A stretch of DNA of 59,065 bases from an uncultured Acetatifactor sp. (GCF_910585425.1 NZ_CAJUCP010000013.1:1-59065); one strand, 5' to 3'; positions 9,301-17,242 are shown, numbered from the stretch's first letter. Notes: generated by a model from the sequence alone, not told the origin. Translations and numbers: made by a program.

Positions 9301-10935
9301 AGGGAGGCCGAGAGCCGCTTTGAAATCATCACGGGCGGAATCAGCGCCCAGCAGAAGGAGCTGGAGGAGCGCGTCCGCAGCGCCCAGAAGCGGTACGACA
9401 GAGATTTGGAGGAGCTGGAGGCCCTGGCGAAGAAGCACGGCCTGGCCCGGGAGGACTGGGAGACCGTGGCCTATGACAGGAAGGAGGAGACCCACCAGGA
9501 GATCCAGTTGGAGGATCAGGACAGAAAGCTGGAGAAACAGAGGAACCTCATCCACAGGGAGGAAATCCAGTGCGCGCTGCTTCGCCAGGAAAAAGACGGA
9601 AAACTGAAAGAAATCAGTGCGCGCTGCCAGAGGGAGGAGCCTGCCCCCAGGGAGGAGATCCAGAGCATACGCTTCGAGGACGCCATCCGGGAGCTGGAGT
9701 ACCGGCAGAAGGAGGCCCGGAAGGAGAAGGAGCTGACGGACAGAAGGGTGCAGGATTACAGGAACAACCTGACGGCGCTGGCGGAATATGAGGAATTTGC
9801 GGAGGAGGAGCCGACGGATGGGCCGGATGATTCGCAGACGCCGGCGGAAGGCCAGGGCCCGGAGGCCATAGTCTGGGAGTTCGACCTGGGCGCCTTGAGC
9901 GGGGCGGAGCTGACGAAGCAGAAGGGCCTGCTGATCCGGGACTACAATGCCGGCCTGGAACAGCGCGGCCAGGCAAGGGCATCCCTGGACCGGGCGCTGA
10001 ACCGGATGGTCAGGATGGAGGAATTTGGGGAGGACTTCTACCGGAAGCCCCTGGAGGCCATGCTGCAGCTGACGGAGGATGCGGAGCGGGTCATCAGGCA
10101 GCTGGACACCACCATAGCCTCCTACGACAGCCTGATGGAGAAGCTCCAGGTGGACATCTCCATGGTGGAGAAGGAAAAGGAGAAGATCACGGAGCTCTTC
10201 GGGGATTACCTGAAAGAGGTGCACGAGAACCTGGGCAGGATCGACCGCAATTCCACCATCACCGTCAGAGAGCGGCCCGTGAAGATGCTGCGGGTGGAGC
10301 CGCCGGACTGGGCGGAGAACGAGAGCATGTTCGCCCTGCGGCTCCAGGACTATATCGACGATGTGACGGCCAGGGGAATCGCCCTGCTGGAGGAGAACGG
10401 GAACCTGCAGGAATTTTTGGGCACGCGGATTACCACCAGGGGGCTCTATGACGCGGTGGTGGGAATCGGCAACATCCAGATCCGCCTGTACAAGATTGAG
10501 GAACAGAGGGAATACCCCATCACCTGGGCGGACGTGGCGAAGAACTCCGGTGGGGAGGGCTTTCTGTCCGCGTTCGTCATCCTGTCCGCGCTGCTATACT
10601 ATATGCGGAAGGACGACACGGACCTCTTCGCCGACCTGAACGAGGGCAAGGTGCTGCTCATGGACAACCCCTTCGCCCAGACCAATGCTTCCCATCTGCT
10701 GAAGCCCCTGATGGACATGGCGAAGAAGGCCAACACCCAGTTGATCTGCCTGACGGGACTGGGCGGGGAATCCATCTACAACCGGTTCGACAATATCTAC
10801 GTCCTGACATTGATTGCCGCCAACCTGCGAAACGACATGCAGTACCTGCGGGCGGAGCACATGCGGGGGTCTGAGGAGGAGACTATATTGGCGACCCAGA
10901 TTGAGGTGATGGAGCAGCAGGAGTTCGTGTTCTAA
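6316..10935 (+). CDS. jetC: Wadjet protein JetC, SMC/MukB-like DNA-loop-extruding ATPase
   Basis: A giant SMC-family protein (1539 residues from the chosen GTG). N-terminal Walker A NGGGKS lies at about residues 39-44; the ABC signature NSGGEGFLSAF at about 1410 and Walker B KVLLMDNPF at about 1445 close the head; between them run two very long coiled coils with a globular, hinge-like region around 700-790. In Wadjet this subunit forms the dimeric motor with JetA and JetB and extrudes DNA loops using ATP. I chose GTG 6316 because GGGGAGG precedes it by seven bases and the protein then starts with the conserved beta strand (SKINAVRLINLNYNNN); a GTG at 6271 has no binding site. An 18-base tandem repeat interrupts the first coil. 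Confidence 0.88.
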   Translation: MSKINAVRLINLNYNNNAIRISDETFRLHGESTLLSLRNGGGKSVLVQMMMAPFVHRRYQNAKDRPFASYFTTNKPTFILVEWKLDQGAGYVLTGMMVRRSQEISEERQDELEIINFISEYKARCQQDIDHLPVVEKTKKDVTLKGFAACRQLFDTYKRERGVPFFYYDMNNTAQARQYFNKLAEYRIYYKEWETIIKKVNLKESGLSDLFADCRDEKGLVEKWFLEAVENKLNQDRNRMKEFQGIMEKYTGQYRDNRSKIQRRDTIRAFGREAEQVRAQALGYREVSRQLTAQRLRIGDFIRRLHKLEEQEEEKAGAVGERLEGLARELEQLEYGKLSREFHEIAQRERYAQSNLEMLRMEEEGLERRREEILRKIHVLACGKQQETVKDSGQELDKERQRLDFVREKKENLEPERMALGGKLRQYYAGLKAGKEAEQAQCQEAVEGLIQERQQGIRKLDELRETENSLTEEAGALNARIRMFDEAEDRFNQEYAARSVEPGHFREPGSSVDSGRSMEEKHSMEEKRSREKKHSMEEKRAMDSGPSGEAWNRNLLGEYEAGALEIRQAEYEKELAASEAERRAAKKDIEQYREQVKATRRLVEDKLAERSRLEANRKEAGRLLQDYDRELAERSVILRYVGMAQEDAFDTEKLLAGVRRKLLDADLARQGLEKELDALEKEYRRLAQGQVLELSEEFRGMLEEAGIHYVYGCEWLRKNQFSPERNRQLVARQPFLPYSLILSGQELERLRGLPDQVYTSAPVPILIRQELEGQGSAAEGTVQSFGELHFYVWFNDNLLEEEKLRDMLAQLDVRRGKLRRAIDTRQAEYMEYVSHQEKVKGQKVSKSAYETVKAEIAGQEKGLAALEQEILRGREELEALEERQAGREQDAAGLDRAIAWQARRLADFGRFRESYREYRGHCHALEKIRQEKERVQTLQKLETEKNARREQKLETEKNRLALLERDSRACGEKLETYRQYPSPEESGETFTEPQAREAESRFEIITGGISAQQKELEERVRSAQKRYDRDLEELEALAKKHGLAREDWETVAYDRKEETHQEIQLEDQDRKLEKQRNLIHREEIQCALLRQEKDGKLKEISARCQREEPAPREEIQSIRFEDAIRELEYRQKEARKEKELTDRRVQDYRNNLTALAEYEEFAEEEPTDGPDDSQTPAEGQGPEAIVWEFDLGALSGAELTKQKGLLIRDYNAGLEQRGQARASLDRALNRMVRMEEFGEDFYRKPLEAMLQLTEDAERVIRQLDTTIASYDSLMEKLQVDISMVEKEKEKITELFGDYLKEVHENLGRIDRNSTITVRERPVKMLRVEPPDWAENESMFALRLQDYIDDVTARGIALLEENGNLQEFLGTRITTRGLYDAVVGIGNIQIRLYKIEEQREYPITWADVAKNSGGEGFLSAFVILSALLYYMRKDDTDLFADLNEGKVLLMDNPFAQTNASHLLKPLMDMAKKANTQLICLTGLGGESIYNRFDNIYVLTLIAANLRNDMQYLRAEHMRGSEEETILATQIEVMEQQEFVF
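7861..7932 (+). repeat. Four 18-bp in-frame tandem repeats inside jetC
   Basis: Four units of 18 bases (pattern C-R-TTCCATGGAAGAAAAG) follow each other without a gap, encoding R/H-SMEEK units; unit three is diverged (SREKK). A fifth partial unit follows at 7933. The number of bases keeps the frame, so copy-number changes would lengthen or shorten the coiled coil by six residues. Confidence 0.85.
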
Positions 10936-11059
10936 GGGGCGGGTTCCGGGCAATCCGCTCTGCCGGGCTGCGCCAGGGGTGAGAGGTGGGATAGGAAAGC
11001 GCAGCCGGGCCGGGCAAGAGATGACGACATGGAAAGAGGAGCAGAACAGGAGAAAAACG

Positions 11060-12433
11060 ATGAAACACGCACTGACATATGAAGAAAAGTACAAAATGAT
11101 GGTAGAGACCCCTGTGAACAAGCTGATTCCCCGGCTGGCGGTGCCCACCATCATCAGCATGCTGATTACCTCCATCTACAACATGGCGGACACCTTTTTC
11201 GTAAGCCAATTGAGCACCAGCGCCTCCGGCGCCGTGGGCGTGAACTTCTCTTTGATGGCCATGATTCAGGCCATAGGCTTTACGCTGGGCATGGGCAGCG
11301 GAAACTACATGTCCCGGATGCTGGGGGCGAAGGAACAGGACAGGGCCCAGAGGGCCTGCTCCACCGCGGTGTATACCGCTTTCTTCTTTGGGCTGTTGCT
11401 GGCAGTGTTCGGCATCTGGAATATAGACTCCCTTGTCCGGGCCCTGGGGGCCACGGAGACCATAGCGCCCTATGCCAGGGATTACGGGAAATACATCCTG
11501 ATTGCCGCGCCCTACATGACCGTGTCCTTCGTGTTCAACAACCACCTGCGCTCCCAGGGGAACGCGGCCCTGTCCATGCTTGGAATCACGGCCGGAGGCG
11601 TGCTGAACGTCATCCTGGATCCGGTGCTGATATTCGGGTTCGAGATGGGCATCTCCGGCGCTGCAATCGCCACGATCTTCAGCCAGTTCGTCAGCTTCCT
11701 GATCCTGCTGACCCTGGTGATCCGGTCGGGGAATGTGCTGAAGCCCCACCCGAAGTTCTTCACCATGAAGGGATGGGTGTACAAAGAGATTCTGTCCGCC
11801 GGGATGCCCACTCTGGGACGCCAGGGCCTGGCCAGCCTGGCCTCTGTGCTGCTGAACGTGGCGGCGTCCGGCTTCGGGGACGCGGCGGTGGCGGCTATGT
11901 CCATCGTCACCAGGATCATGATGTTTATCAATTCGGCGCTGATCGGCTTCGGCCAGGGCTTCCAGCCCGTGTGCGGCTTCAACTTCGGTGCGAAGCGTTA
12001 CGGGCGGGTGCTGGAGGCGTATTATTTCTGCCGCAGGGTGGCCTTCGTGTTCCTGCTGGTGATGGCGGTGGTGATGTTCGCCGTCTCCACGCCCATCATG
12101 CGCCTGTTCCGGCGGGAAGACGCGGAGGTAGTCAGGATAGGGGCCCTGGCGCTGAAGATGCAGTGCGTGCTGCTGCCGATTCAGTCCTTCACTATTATCG
12201 GGAATATGCTGACCCAGTCCATCGGCTACAGCTTCCGGGCAACGCTTACGGCCATCGGCAAACAGGGGCTGTTCTTCATCCCGGCGATTTTGATTCTGCC
12301 GGGGATATATGGAGTCCTGGGGCTGCAGTTGGCCCAGCCGGTGGCGGATTTGCTGACTTTTGTGCTGACGCAGGTGATTGTGGTGATGGTGGTGAAGGAG
12401 TTGAAGGGGATGGAAAAGGAGGCGCAAGGTTAG
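11060..12433 (+). CDS. MATE family efflux transporter
   Basis: A 457-residue, 12-helix membrane protein of the MATE family, which exports drugs or metabolites in exchange for sodium or protons. Typical family features: an N-terminal PVNKLIPRLAVPTIISMLI segment, IYNMADTFFVSQLST in helix 2, two homologous halves, and GFGQGFQPVCGFNFGAKR in the second half. I chose ATG 11060 because AGGAGAA precedes it and the start matches the family; an upstream in-frame start at 10979 would add a hydrophilic tail. It lies 124 bases after jetC and may be read through from the Wadjet operon, but nothing links its function to it. Confidence 0.88.
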   Translation: MKHALTYEEKYKMMVETPVNKLIPRLAVPTIISMLITSIYNMADTFFVSQLSTSASGAVGVNFSLMAMIQAIGFTLGMGSGNYMSRMLGAKEQDRAQRACSTAVYTAFFFGLLLAVFGIWNIDSLVRALGATETIAPYARDYGKYILIAAPYMTVSFVFNNHLRSQGNAALSMLGITAGGVLNVILDPVLIFGFEMGISGAAIATIFSQFVSFLILLTLVIRSGNVLKPHPKFFTMKGWVYKEILSAGMPTLGRQGLASLASVLLNVAASGFGDAAVAAMSIVTRIMMFINSALIGFGQGFQPVCGFNFGAKRYGRVLEAYYFCRRVAFVFLLVMAVVMFAVSTPIMRLFRREDAEVVRIGALALKMQCVLLPIQSFTIIGNMLTQSIGYSFRATLTAIGKQGLFFIPAILILPGIYGVLGLQLAQPVADLLTFVLTQVIVVMVVKELKGMEKEAQG

Positions 12434-12440
12434 CGCCTCC
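12418..12440 (+). terminator. Hairpin overlapping the MATE stop codon
   Basis: GGAGGCGC, a 7-base loop and GCGCCTCC form a perfect 8-bp stem that includes the end of the coding sequence. Only a short pyrimidine run (CCTT) follows, so it is a weak intrinsic terminator or a stabilising hairpin. Confidence 0.45.
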
Positions 12441-12486
12441 CCTTAAACCACTGCCTCTAACAATGGTTCTGTTTTCTATCCGTATT

Positions 12487-13035
12487 CTAAAGCTCAGCCG
12501 CTGTATCCTCTATGGGCATTCCGGTCTGATGGTCTGATTCATAGCCCCGGAGCATTCCTGCAATCTGTTCAGCCGAAAAGTCCATATCCATTGCAAACTT
12601 TGCCGCAATATCAAATGGTGCATGCACCATTTGATTCCACGGGCAGTCGCCAAATGAAAGCACGCGTTCACTTGGCTCGTTGCCTTCGTGAGTATTCCAT
12701 GGACTATTATACCGCTGTTCTTCTGAGGGGCGCATTTTCAGCTTCAGATTCTTGATGTCATATACACCTGCCAGGACTACGGAATGGAAGGCCGGTTTTT
12801 TTGCCCTGCTTAGGTAATACCTTCGAAGCAGCGCAAGGAAGTCGATGAATACCTGATTGTTGGAAGCGCTGTCAACCTCGTCAATCATGAGTATCACGGG
12901 CTGTTTTGACATTCCGCATATCTGACTGAATCGGGTAAACATTTCTGCCATGTCATACTGGCCGTCCAGGACCTGGAGAAATTCTTCTTGTAAAGGTAAA
13001 AGCGGGGGGAGATTTGTGGGGATTGGGGCTATAAG
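12487..13035 (-). pseudogene. Fragment of an AAA ATPase gene (ATPase/PD-(D/E)XK type)
   Basis: The minus strand encodes the middle of an AAA-ATPase of the kind common in Clostridia and Bacteroides: a Walker B-like strand VILMIDEVDSASNNQ at about 12905-12860, then FIDFLALLRRYYL and LAGVYDIKNLKL. The Walker A part and the N-terminus are missing: the frame can be followed upstream only to about 13035, where the inverted-repeat element begins, and the C-terminal half is also gone. The stop at 12487 ends it after 154 residues from the first ATG. It is best read as a remnant whose 5' end was lost at the repeat element. Confidence 0.6.
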
Positions 13036-13040
13036 ACAAA

Positions 13041-13321
13041 AAAGTTCGCCTTAGTGGTATGTAAGGCGAACTTTTTATTATATTTTACATCTTAAAACAA
13101 AATTCATTATAATGCAAGCCTAATTTCATTTTTCTCATTATTTGGAGATTCTGACATTTTTGATGGATTTTAGCATAATTCTCTATGTGTTTTGCTGAAT
13201 TTTACTGCTTGAACAGGGCATATCTGTCCATCAGGGAACCTCTTCTTCTTTTTGTACCTGGAATTTCATGAATTTTACAGGACGAAAAAAGTTCGCCTTA
13301 CATACCACTAAGGCGAACTTT
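13041..13321. repeat. Perfect 36-bp inverted repeats around a 209-bp AT-rich segment (inverton or MITE candidate)
   Basis: Bases 13041-13076 and 13286-13321 are exact reverse complements. Each arm is itself a hairpin with a 13-bp stem (AAAGTTCGCCTTA) and an 8-base loop; the loop reads GTGGTATG on the left and CATACCAC on the right. The 209 bases between are AT-rich, carry no credible gene, and hold one good promoter. Candidate explanations: a site-specific invertible promoter segment, a miniature inverted-repeat transposon that truncated the AAA gene to its left, or two facing terminators of common origin. The sequence alone does not decide. Confidence 0.75.
13151..13179 (+). promoter_or_regulatory. 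Promoter inside the inverted-repeat segment, pointing to abiEi and the polysaccharide locus
   Basis: CTGACA at 13151-13156 and CATAAT at 13174-13179, 17 bases apart, each match the sigma-A consensus in five of six positions. In the present orientation it would fire toward the gene at 13456, through the right-hand hairpin arm. Confidence 0.5.
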
Positions 13322-13455
13322 CCAGAGGGTATGACAGGGCACTGCGGTAGCTGACGCTGTTGGATTAGCCTGGAACGGACGCGATTTGAGCCAGGTAGGG
13401 CATAGGTTCTGATTGCAGGTGAGCGCTGACGGCAGAGAGGTGGAAGATATCAGGG

Positions 13456-14265
13456 ATGGCCAATGTGGAATGCCATAGGAGGCAAAAGCAGCTTCCTGTG
13501 GAAGAGTACACTAGAAAGCAAAGGCAGCTTTCTAGTGTCAAGTATTATGATGAAATGCGCAGGCTTGGCTGCTTCACCGTGCGGGACGTGGCTGATATGG
13601 TGGACGAGCAGTCCACCGTTACCTATGTGGTGAACGATTACCAGCGCAGGGGATATATCGACCGGATACACCGCAACCTCTATGCCGTGATGGACAGGGA
13701 GACAGGCCAGCCGGTGCTGACGCGGTATCAGATTGGCAGCAGACTCTTCCCGGATGCATATATCGCCCTCTACAGTGCTTTCGAGGCCTGGGGATATGCG
13801 CCGCAGGCCGGTGGCGAGGTGTATGTGGCCACCGAGAGCCGATTCACGGATTTCCGGTATAATGGGGTCTTCTACCGCCAGGTGAAGCGGAGGGAGGCCG
13901 ACATAGAGCAGGTTGGCGGCGCTATGGTGACCGGCCTGGAGCAGACGGTGGTGGACAGCATCCACAATTGCGACAAGGTCGCCGGGCTGGAGAGGATAGC
14001 GGAGTGCATCATGCGGCTGCCGATGCTGGATCCGGACAGGCTGTTCAAGTGCCTGGAGAGGTATGGGAAGGGGTTCCTTTATCAGAAGTGCGGGTATGTG
14101 CTGGAGCAGTTGCAGAGTTATGTGAAGCTGCCGGAGAGGTTCTACCGTGAATGCCGGGAGAGGTGTCCGGGGACGGTGCGATATGTGGGGAAGGGGACGG
14201 GGGAGTTGGTGTATTGTAAGGGGTGGGGGATTTATGCGCCGTATCTTAATACAGAAAAGATGTGA
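13456..14265 (+). CDS. AbiEi-type transcriptional regulator (type IV antitoxin family), orphan
   Basis: A 269-residue protein with an N-terminal winged helix (FTVRDVADMVDEQSTVTYVV, residues about 40-60; RGYIDRIHRNLYAVMDRETG, 65-85) followed by the AbiEi C-terminal region. AbiEi proteins repress their own operon and neutralise the nucleotidyltransferase toxin AbiEii. No AbiEii gene follows: the next genes are glycosyltransferases, so the toxin is lost or the protein has become a regulator of the polysaccharide locus. Start choice is uncertain: the ATG at 13456 has a poor binding site, the first 33 residues are unlike the family, and a perfect hairpin lies in that stretch; the internal ATG at 13555 would remove it. 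Confidence 0.7.
   Translation: MANVECHRRQKQLPVEEYTRKQRQLSSVKYYDEMRRLGCFTVRDVADMVDEQSTVTYVVNDYQRRGYIDRIHRNLYAVMDRETGQPVLTRYQIGSRLFPDAYIALYSAFEAWGYAPQAGGEVYVATESRFTDFRYNGVFYRQVKRREADIEQVGGAMVTGLEQTVVDSIHNCDKVAGLERIAECIMRLPMLDPDRLFKCLERYGKGFLYQKCGYVLEQLQSYVKLPERFYRECRERCPGTVRYVGKGTGELVYCKGWGIYAPYLNTEKM
13508..13538 (+). repeat. Perfect 12-bp inverted repeat at the start of the AbiEi-type gene
   Basis: ACACTAGAAAGC, a 7-base loop and GCTTTCTAGTGT. An imperfect version of the same stem (AGGAGGCAAAAGCAGCTTCCT) sits just before it at about 13477-13500. AbiEi antitoxins bind inverted repeats near their promoter, so this may be an autoregulatory site. Confidence 0.55.
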
Positions 14266-14312
14266 TTGGGATGCTGTCATCTATGTGTCCAAGACAGGAG
14301 GGAGGTTCGCAT

Positions 14313-15485
14313 ATGCAGCATGTGTTCATAATTGGATCCAAAGGGATTCCGGCAGCATATGGCGGGTATGAGACCTTTGTGGATAAGCTGACAGAGTGCC
14401 ATCAGGAAAATAAACAGATTAGGTATCATGTGGCCTGTAAGAATGCTGAGGAAGAGGAGTTCGAGTACCATAACGCTCGTTGCTTCAACGTAAAAGTTCC
14501 GGATATAGGGCCTGCACAGGCGATTTATTATGATGTGGCGGCATTGGTGGCTTGCTGCAGATATATACAGAAACATCACATTGGACATCCGATTGTATAT
14601 ATTTTGGCGTGCAGGATAGGATATTTTGCTCCCTACTTTAGACGGAAGATACATAGGCTTGGAGGGAAAATATACGTGAATCCGGATGGGCACGAGTGGA
14701 TGCGCGCCAAATGGTCGGCTCCGGTGCGGAAGTATTGGAAGCTGTCGGAAAAAGTCATGACGAAGTATTCGGATTTGCTGATATGTGACAGTAAGAACAT
14801 AGAGCGTTATATCCATGAGTCTTATGATGGGAAAGGGATAGGTGGCAGCAATCCGAAGACGACTTATATTGCGTATGGTGCGGATACTGGAAAAAGTCTG
14901 CTGGATGATGACGATGTTTCTTTCATGAATTGGCTGAAGGAGAAAGGGCTGAAGAAAAAGGAGTATTATCTTGCTGTGGGGAGATTTGTTCCGGAAAACA
15001 ATTATGAGACTATGATTCGGGAGTTTATGAGAAGTAAGAGCAAACGGAATCTTGCTATTATTACAACGACTAATGACCAATTGTTTAATCGGCTTGAGTA
15101 TGAGCTGCATTTCAAGTATGATAAGCGCATTAAATTTGTTGGTACGGTATATGAAAAAGAGCTGCTAATGAAAATCCGCGAAAACGCTTATGGATACATT
15201 CATGGTCATGAAGTCGGGGGAACGAATCCTAGTCTATTAGAGGCATTGGGAAGCACAGATTTAAATCTACTTTTGGATGTAGGATTTAATAGGGAGGTAG
15301 CTGAGGATGCAGCAGTTTATTGGAATAAGGTGAAGGGAAATTTAGCAGCATATATTGATAAAGTGGATAGAATGGCATCAGAGGACATTGTAATTAGAGC
15401 AGAAAAAGCAAAAAAGAGAATTAGAGATTTCTACAGTTGGGATTATATTGCTGACAAATATATGAAATTGTTTAGAAATGTATAG
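14313..15485 (+). CDS. Glycosyltransferase, DUF1972/rhamnosyltransferase type
   Basis: A 390-residue GT-B glycosyltransferase. The N-terminus HVFIIGSKGIPAAYGGYETF is the signature of the DUF1972 group, which includes Cps2T-type rhamnosyltransferases adding the second sugar of a capsule repeat unit. The C-terminal half has the usual nucleotide-sugar site features (YLAVGRFVPENNYETMI near residue 225 and a HEVGGTNPSLLEAL E-rich motif near 300). I chose ATG 14313 because of a strong GGAGGGAGG; the open frame reaches back to 14262 and touches the previous gene. The donor sugar is not certain. First gene of the polysaccharide locus; GC falls from here on. Confidence 0.85.
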   Translation: MQHVFIIGSKGIPAAYGGYETFVDKLTECHQENKQIRYHVACKNAEEEEFEYHNARCFNVKVPDIGPAQAIYYDVAALVACCRYIQKHHIGHPIVYILACRIGYFAPYFRRKIHRLGGKIYVNPDGHEWMRAKWSAPVRKYWKLSEKVMTKYSDLLICDSKNIERYIHESYDGKGIGGSNPKTTYIAYGADTGKSLLDDDDVSFMNWLKEKGLKKKEYYLAVGRFVPENNYETMIREFMRSKSKRNLAIITTTNDQLFNRLEYELHFKYDKRIKFVGTVYEKELLMKIRENAYGYIHGHEVGGTNPSLLEALGSTDLNLLLDVGFNREVAEDAAVYWNKVKGNLAAYIDKVDRMASEDIVIRAEKAKKRIRDFYSWDYIADKYMKLFRNV

Positions 15486-16347
15486 GACAATAGGGGGCGG
15501 ACTATTGGAGAACAGGGAGTTGTCGCTGAGAGAGATACAGAAAATATCACTAGATATTATGATTAAAATTGATGAAATCTGTGATGTTCATAATTTTAGA
15601 TACTATTTATGTTTTGGATCCCTTTTGGGAGCAGTAAGACATAAAGGATTTATTCCTTGGGATGATGATATTGATATAGTTATGCCACGGGAAGACTATG
15701 AACAATTTATAGAATTTATGGAATGTCATTCAGATGAATTAAGGCCATTGAAATTATTCACATATCACAATACTGTAGGATATCCGTACATGATAAGTCG
15801 TGTCAGTAATGATGATTATTATCTTAAGGTTGAAAATGAAAAGCCGTATGGAATGGGCATTTTTGTTGATATATACCCTTTGGATGGAATAGGTAATAGT
15901 GAAAAAGAGGGAGCAAAGCGAAAAAGAGGTGCCACTAGACTATCTTCGCTTTGTTATTTGTCAACAAGGAAATATTGTGTAAAAGAGAATACAAAATCAA
16001 AGATAAAAATGCTCCTAAAACCAGGTGCGTTCTTGATTTCTAAAATAGTTGGTAAGAGAATATTTATGTATAAGCTTGAGCAAATGGCTAAGAAGTATAG
16101 CTACGATAAAACTGAGTATATAGGATGTCTTGTATGGGGACGTGATGGTATTAAGGGGATTTTCCCTAGAAGCTGGATGGGGATATCCATATCTAAAAAA
16201 GAATTTGAGGGACATTTATTCCGTGTACCTGAAGAATATGACAAAGTGTTAACTAGGCTTTATAAGGACTATATGAAGCTTCCAGTTAAGGAAGAACAGA
16301 TTCCGCACCATTATTACAAAGCGTATAAAAAGAAAGATTATACTTGA
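15478..16347 (+). CDS. LicD family phosphotransferase
   Basis: A 289-residue LicD protein. The signature is clear: YLCFGSLLGAVRHKGFIPWD followed by DDIDIVMPREDY (residues about 42-75), a nucleotidyltransferase fold with metal-binding aspartates. LicD proteins transfer phosphocholine (or related phospho-alcohols such as ribitol or glycerol phosphate) from a CDP-activated donor onto surface sugars. The ATG at 15478 overlaps the previous gene by 8 bases; an in-frame TTG at 15505 with a better conserved start is possible. A LicC-like gene follows, which would make the CDP donor. Confidence 0.88.
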   Translation: MYRTIGGGLLENRELSLREIQKISLDIMIKIDEICDVHNFRYYLCFGSLLGAVRHKGFIPWDDDIDIVMPREDYEQFIEFMECHSDELRPLKLFTYHNTVGYPYMISRVSNDDYYLKVENEKPYGMGIFVDIYPLDGIGNSEKEGAKRKRGATRLSSLCYLSTRKYCVKENTKSKIKMLLKPGAFLISKIVGKRIFMYKLEQMAKKYSYDKTEYIGCLVWGRDGIKGIFPRSWMGISISKKEFEGHLFRVPEEYDKVLTRLYKDYMKLPVKEEQIPHHYYKAYKKKDYT

Positions 16348-16413
16348 AGAAGGTTTATAATAAATGTTCTTGGGATTGATTGGATAAGCATGGGATGAAT
16401 AGAGGGTAGAAAA

Positions 16414-17148
16414 ATGAAAGCTTTGATTTTAGCTGCTGGATATGGAAAACGACTTCGGCCAATTACAGAAACAATGCCTAAGTCCATGGTCGAAGTGAAC
16501 GAAACACCATTGTTGATTAATGCGTTGGATAATCTGGCTGATTTAGGAATTGCGGAAGTCGGAATAGTTGTTGGTCATATGGCCAATTTTATCAAGAATA
16601 CCATAGGGAACTTTTATAAAGGTATTGCTATCAGCTATTATGAGAATGAGAGATATCTGGAGACAAACAACGTTTTTTCTTTGTACCAGGCCTTAGATTT
16701 TTGTGATGATGATATGCTGATGATTGAGTGTGATATTTACTATCATAAAGAGTTGTTGATGCCGCTGATTAGTAAAGTAGGAGACTGTTTGATTTTGGCA
16801 AGTCCTTTTAACCAACAGACTATGGATGGGACAGTTATCCGGATAAAAGAGGATGTTGTAGAAGAGCTTGTTTTAGGTGCATGGCAAAATGAAGACTTCA
16901 ATTATGCCAATACTTTGAAAACAGTTAATATATACAAGTTTACAAGAAAATTTGCTCTTAAGTTTCGTGCACTAATTAAATGGTATGTAGAGAATATGGG
17001 AGAAAATAGCTACTATGAAAAAATTCTTGGCAGCATGATATATTATAGAGAATGTGATTTTCGTGTTGTGACAGTACCTGAAGAAATGTGGTGTGAAATT
17101 GATAATATGGATGATCTTGTAAGGGCAAGAAGACAATTTGGAGAATAA
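16414..17148 (+). CDS. LicC-like nucleotidyltransferase (CDP-choline or related donor synthesis)
   Basis: A 244-residue sugar-phosphate nucleotidyltransferase fold with the N-terminal signature ILAAGYGKRLRPITETMPKS (GxGxRLxPxTxxxPK) and conserved acidic residues MIECDIYYH (near 105-113) and EIDNMDDL (near 228-235). Size and motifs agree with LicC, CTP:phosphocholine cytidylyltransferase, and related enzymes. The neighbouring LicD gene supports a donor-making role; the exact alcohol (choline, ethanolamine or other) cannot be read from the sequence. A ribosome binding site is weak (GAGGGTAG). Confidence 0.75.
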   Translation: MKALILAAGYGKRLRPITETMPKSMVEVNETPLLINALDNLADLGIAEVGIVVGHMANFIKNTIGNFYKGIAISYYENERYLETNNVFSLYQALDFCDDDMLMIECDIYYHKELLMPLISKVGDCLILASPFNQQTMDGTVIRIKEDVVEELVLGAWQNEDFNYANTLKTVNIYKFTRKFALKFRALIKWYVENMGENSYYEKILGSMIYYRECDFRVVTVPEEMWCEIDNMDDLVRARRQFGE

Positions 17149-17242
17149 GCCATTTGAAGTAAAAAACATCAGTAAGAAGTGAATGAAATGGAAATATTTG
17201 CGTAAAAAAATTATAATCTGTTGCAATATATTGAGGATATAA

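Noticed and set aside
10883..12427. 514-residue minus-strand reading frame over the MATE gene
   Set aside because: His/Gln-rich mirror of a GC-rich membrane protein gene; no domain.
13041..13321. CRISPR array
   Set aside because: Only two copies, in opposite orientation, with one 209-bp spacer; no cas genes.
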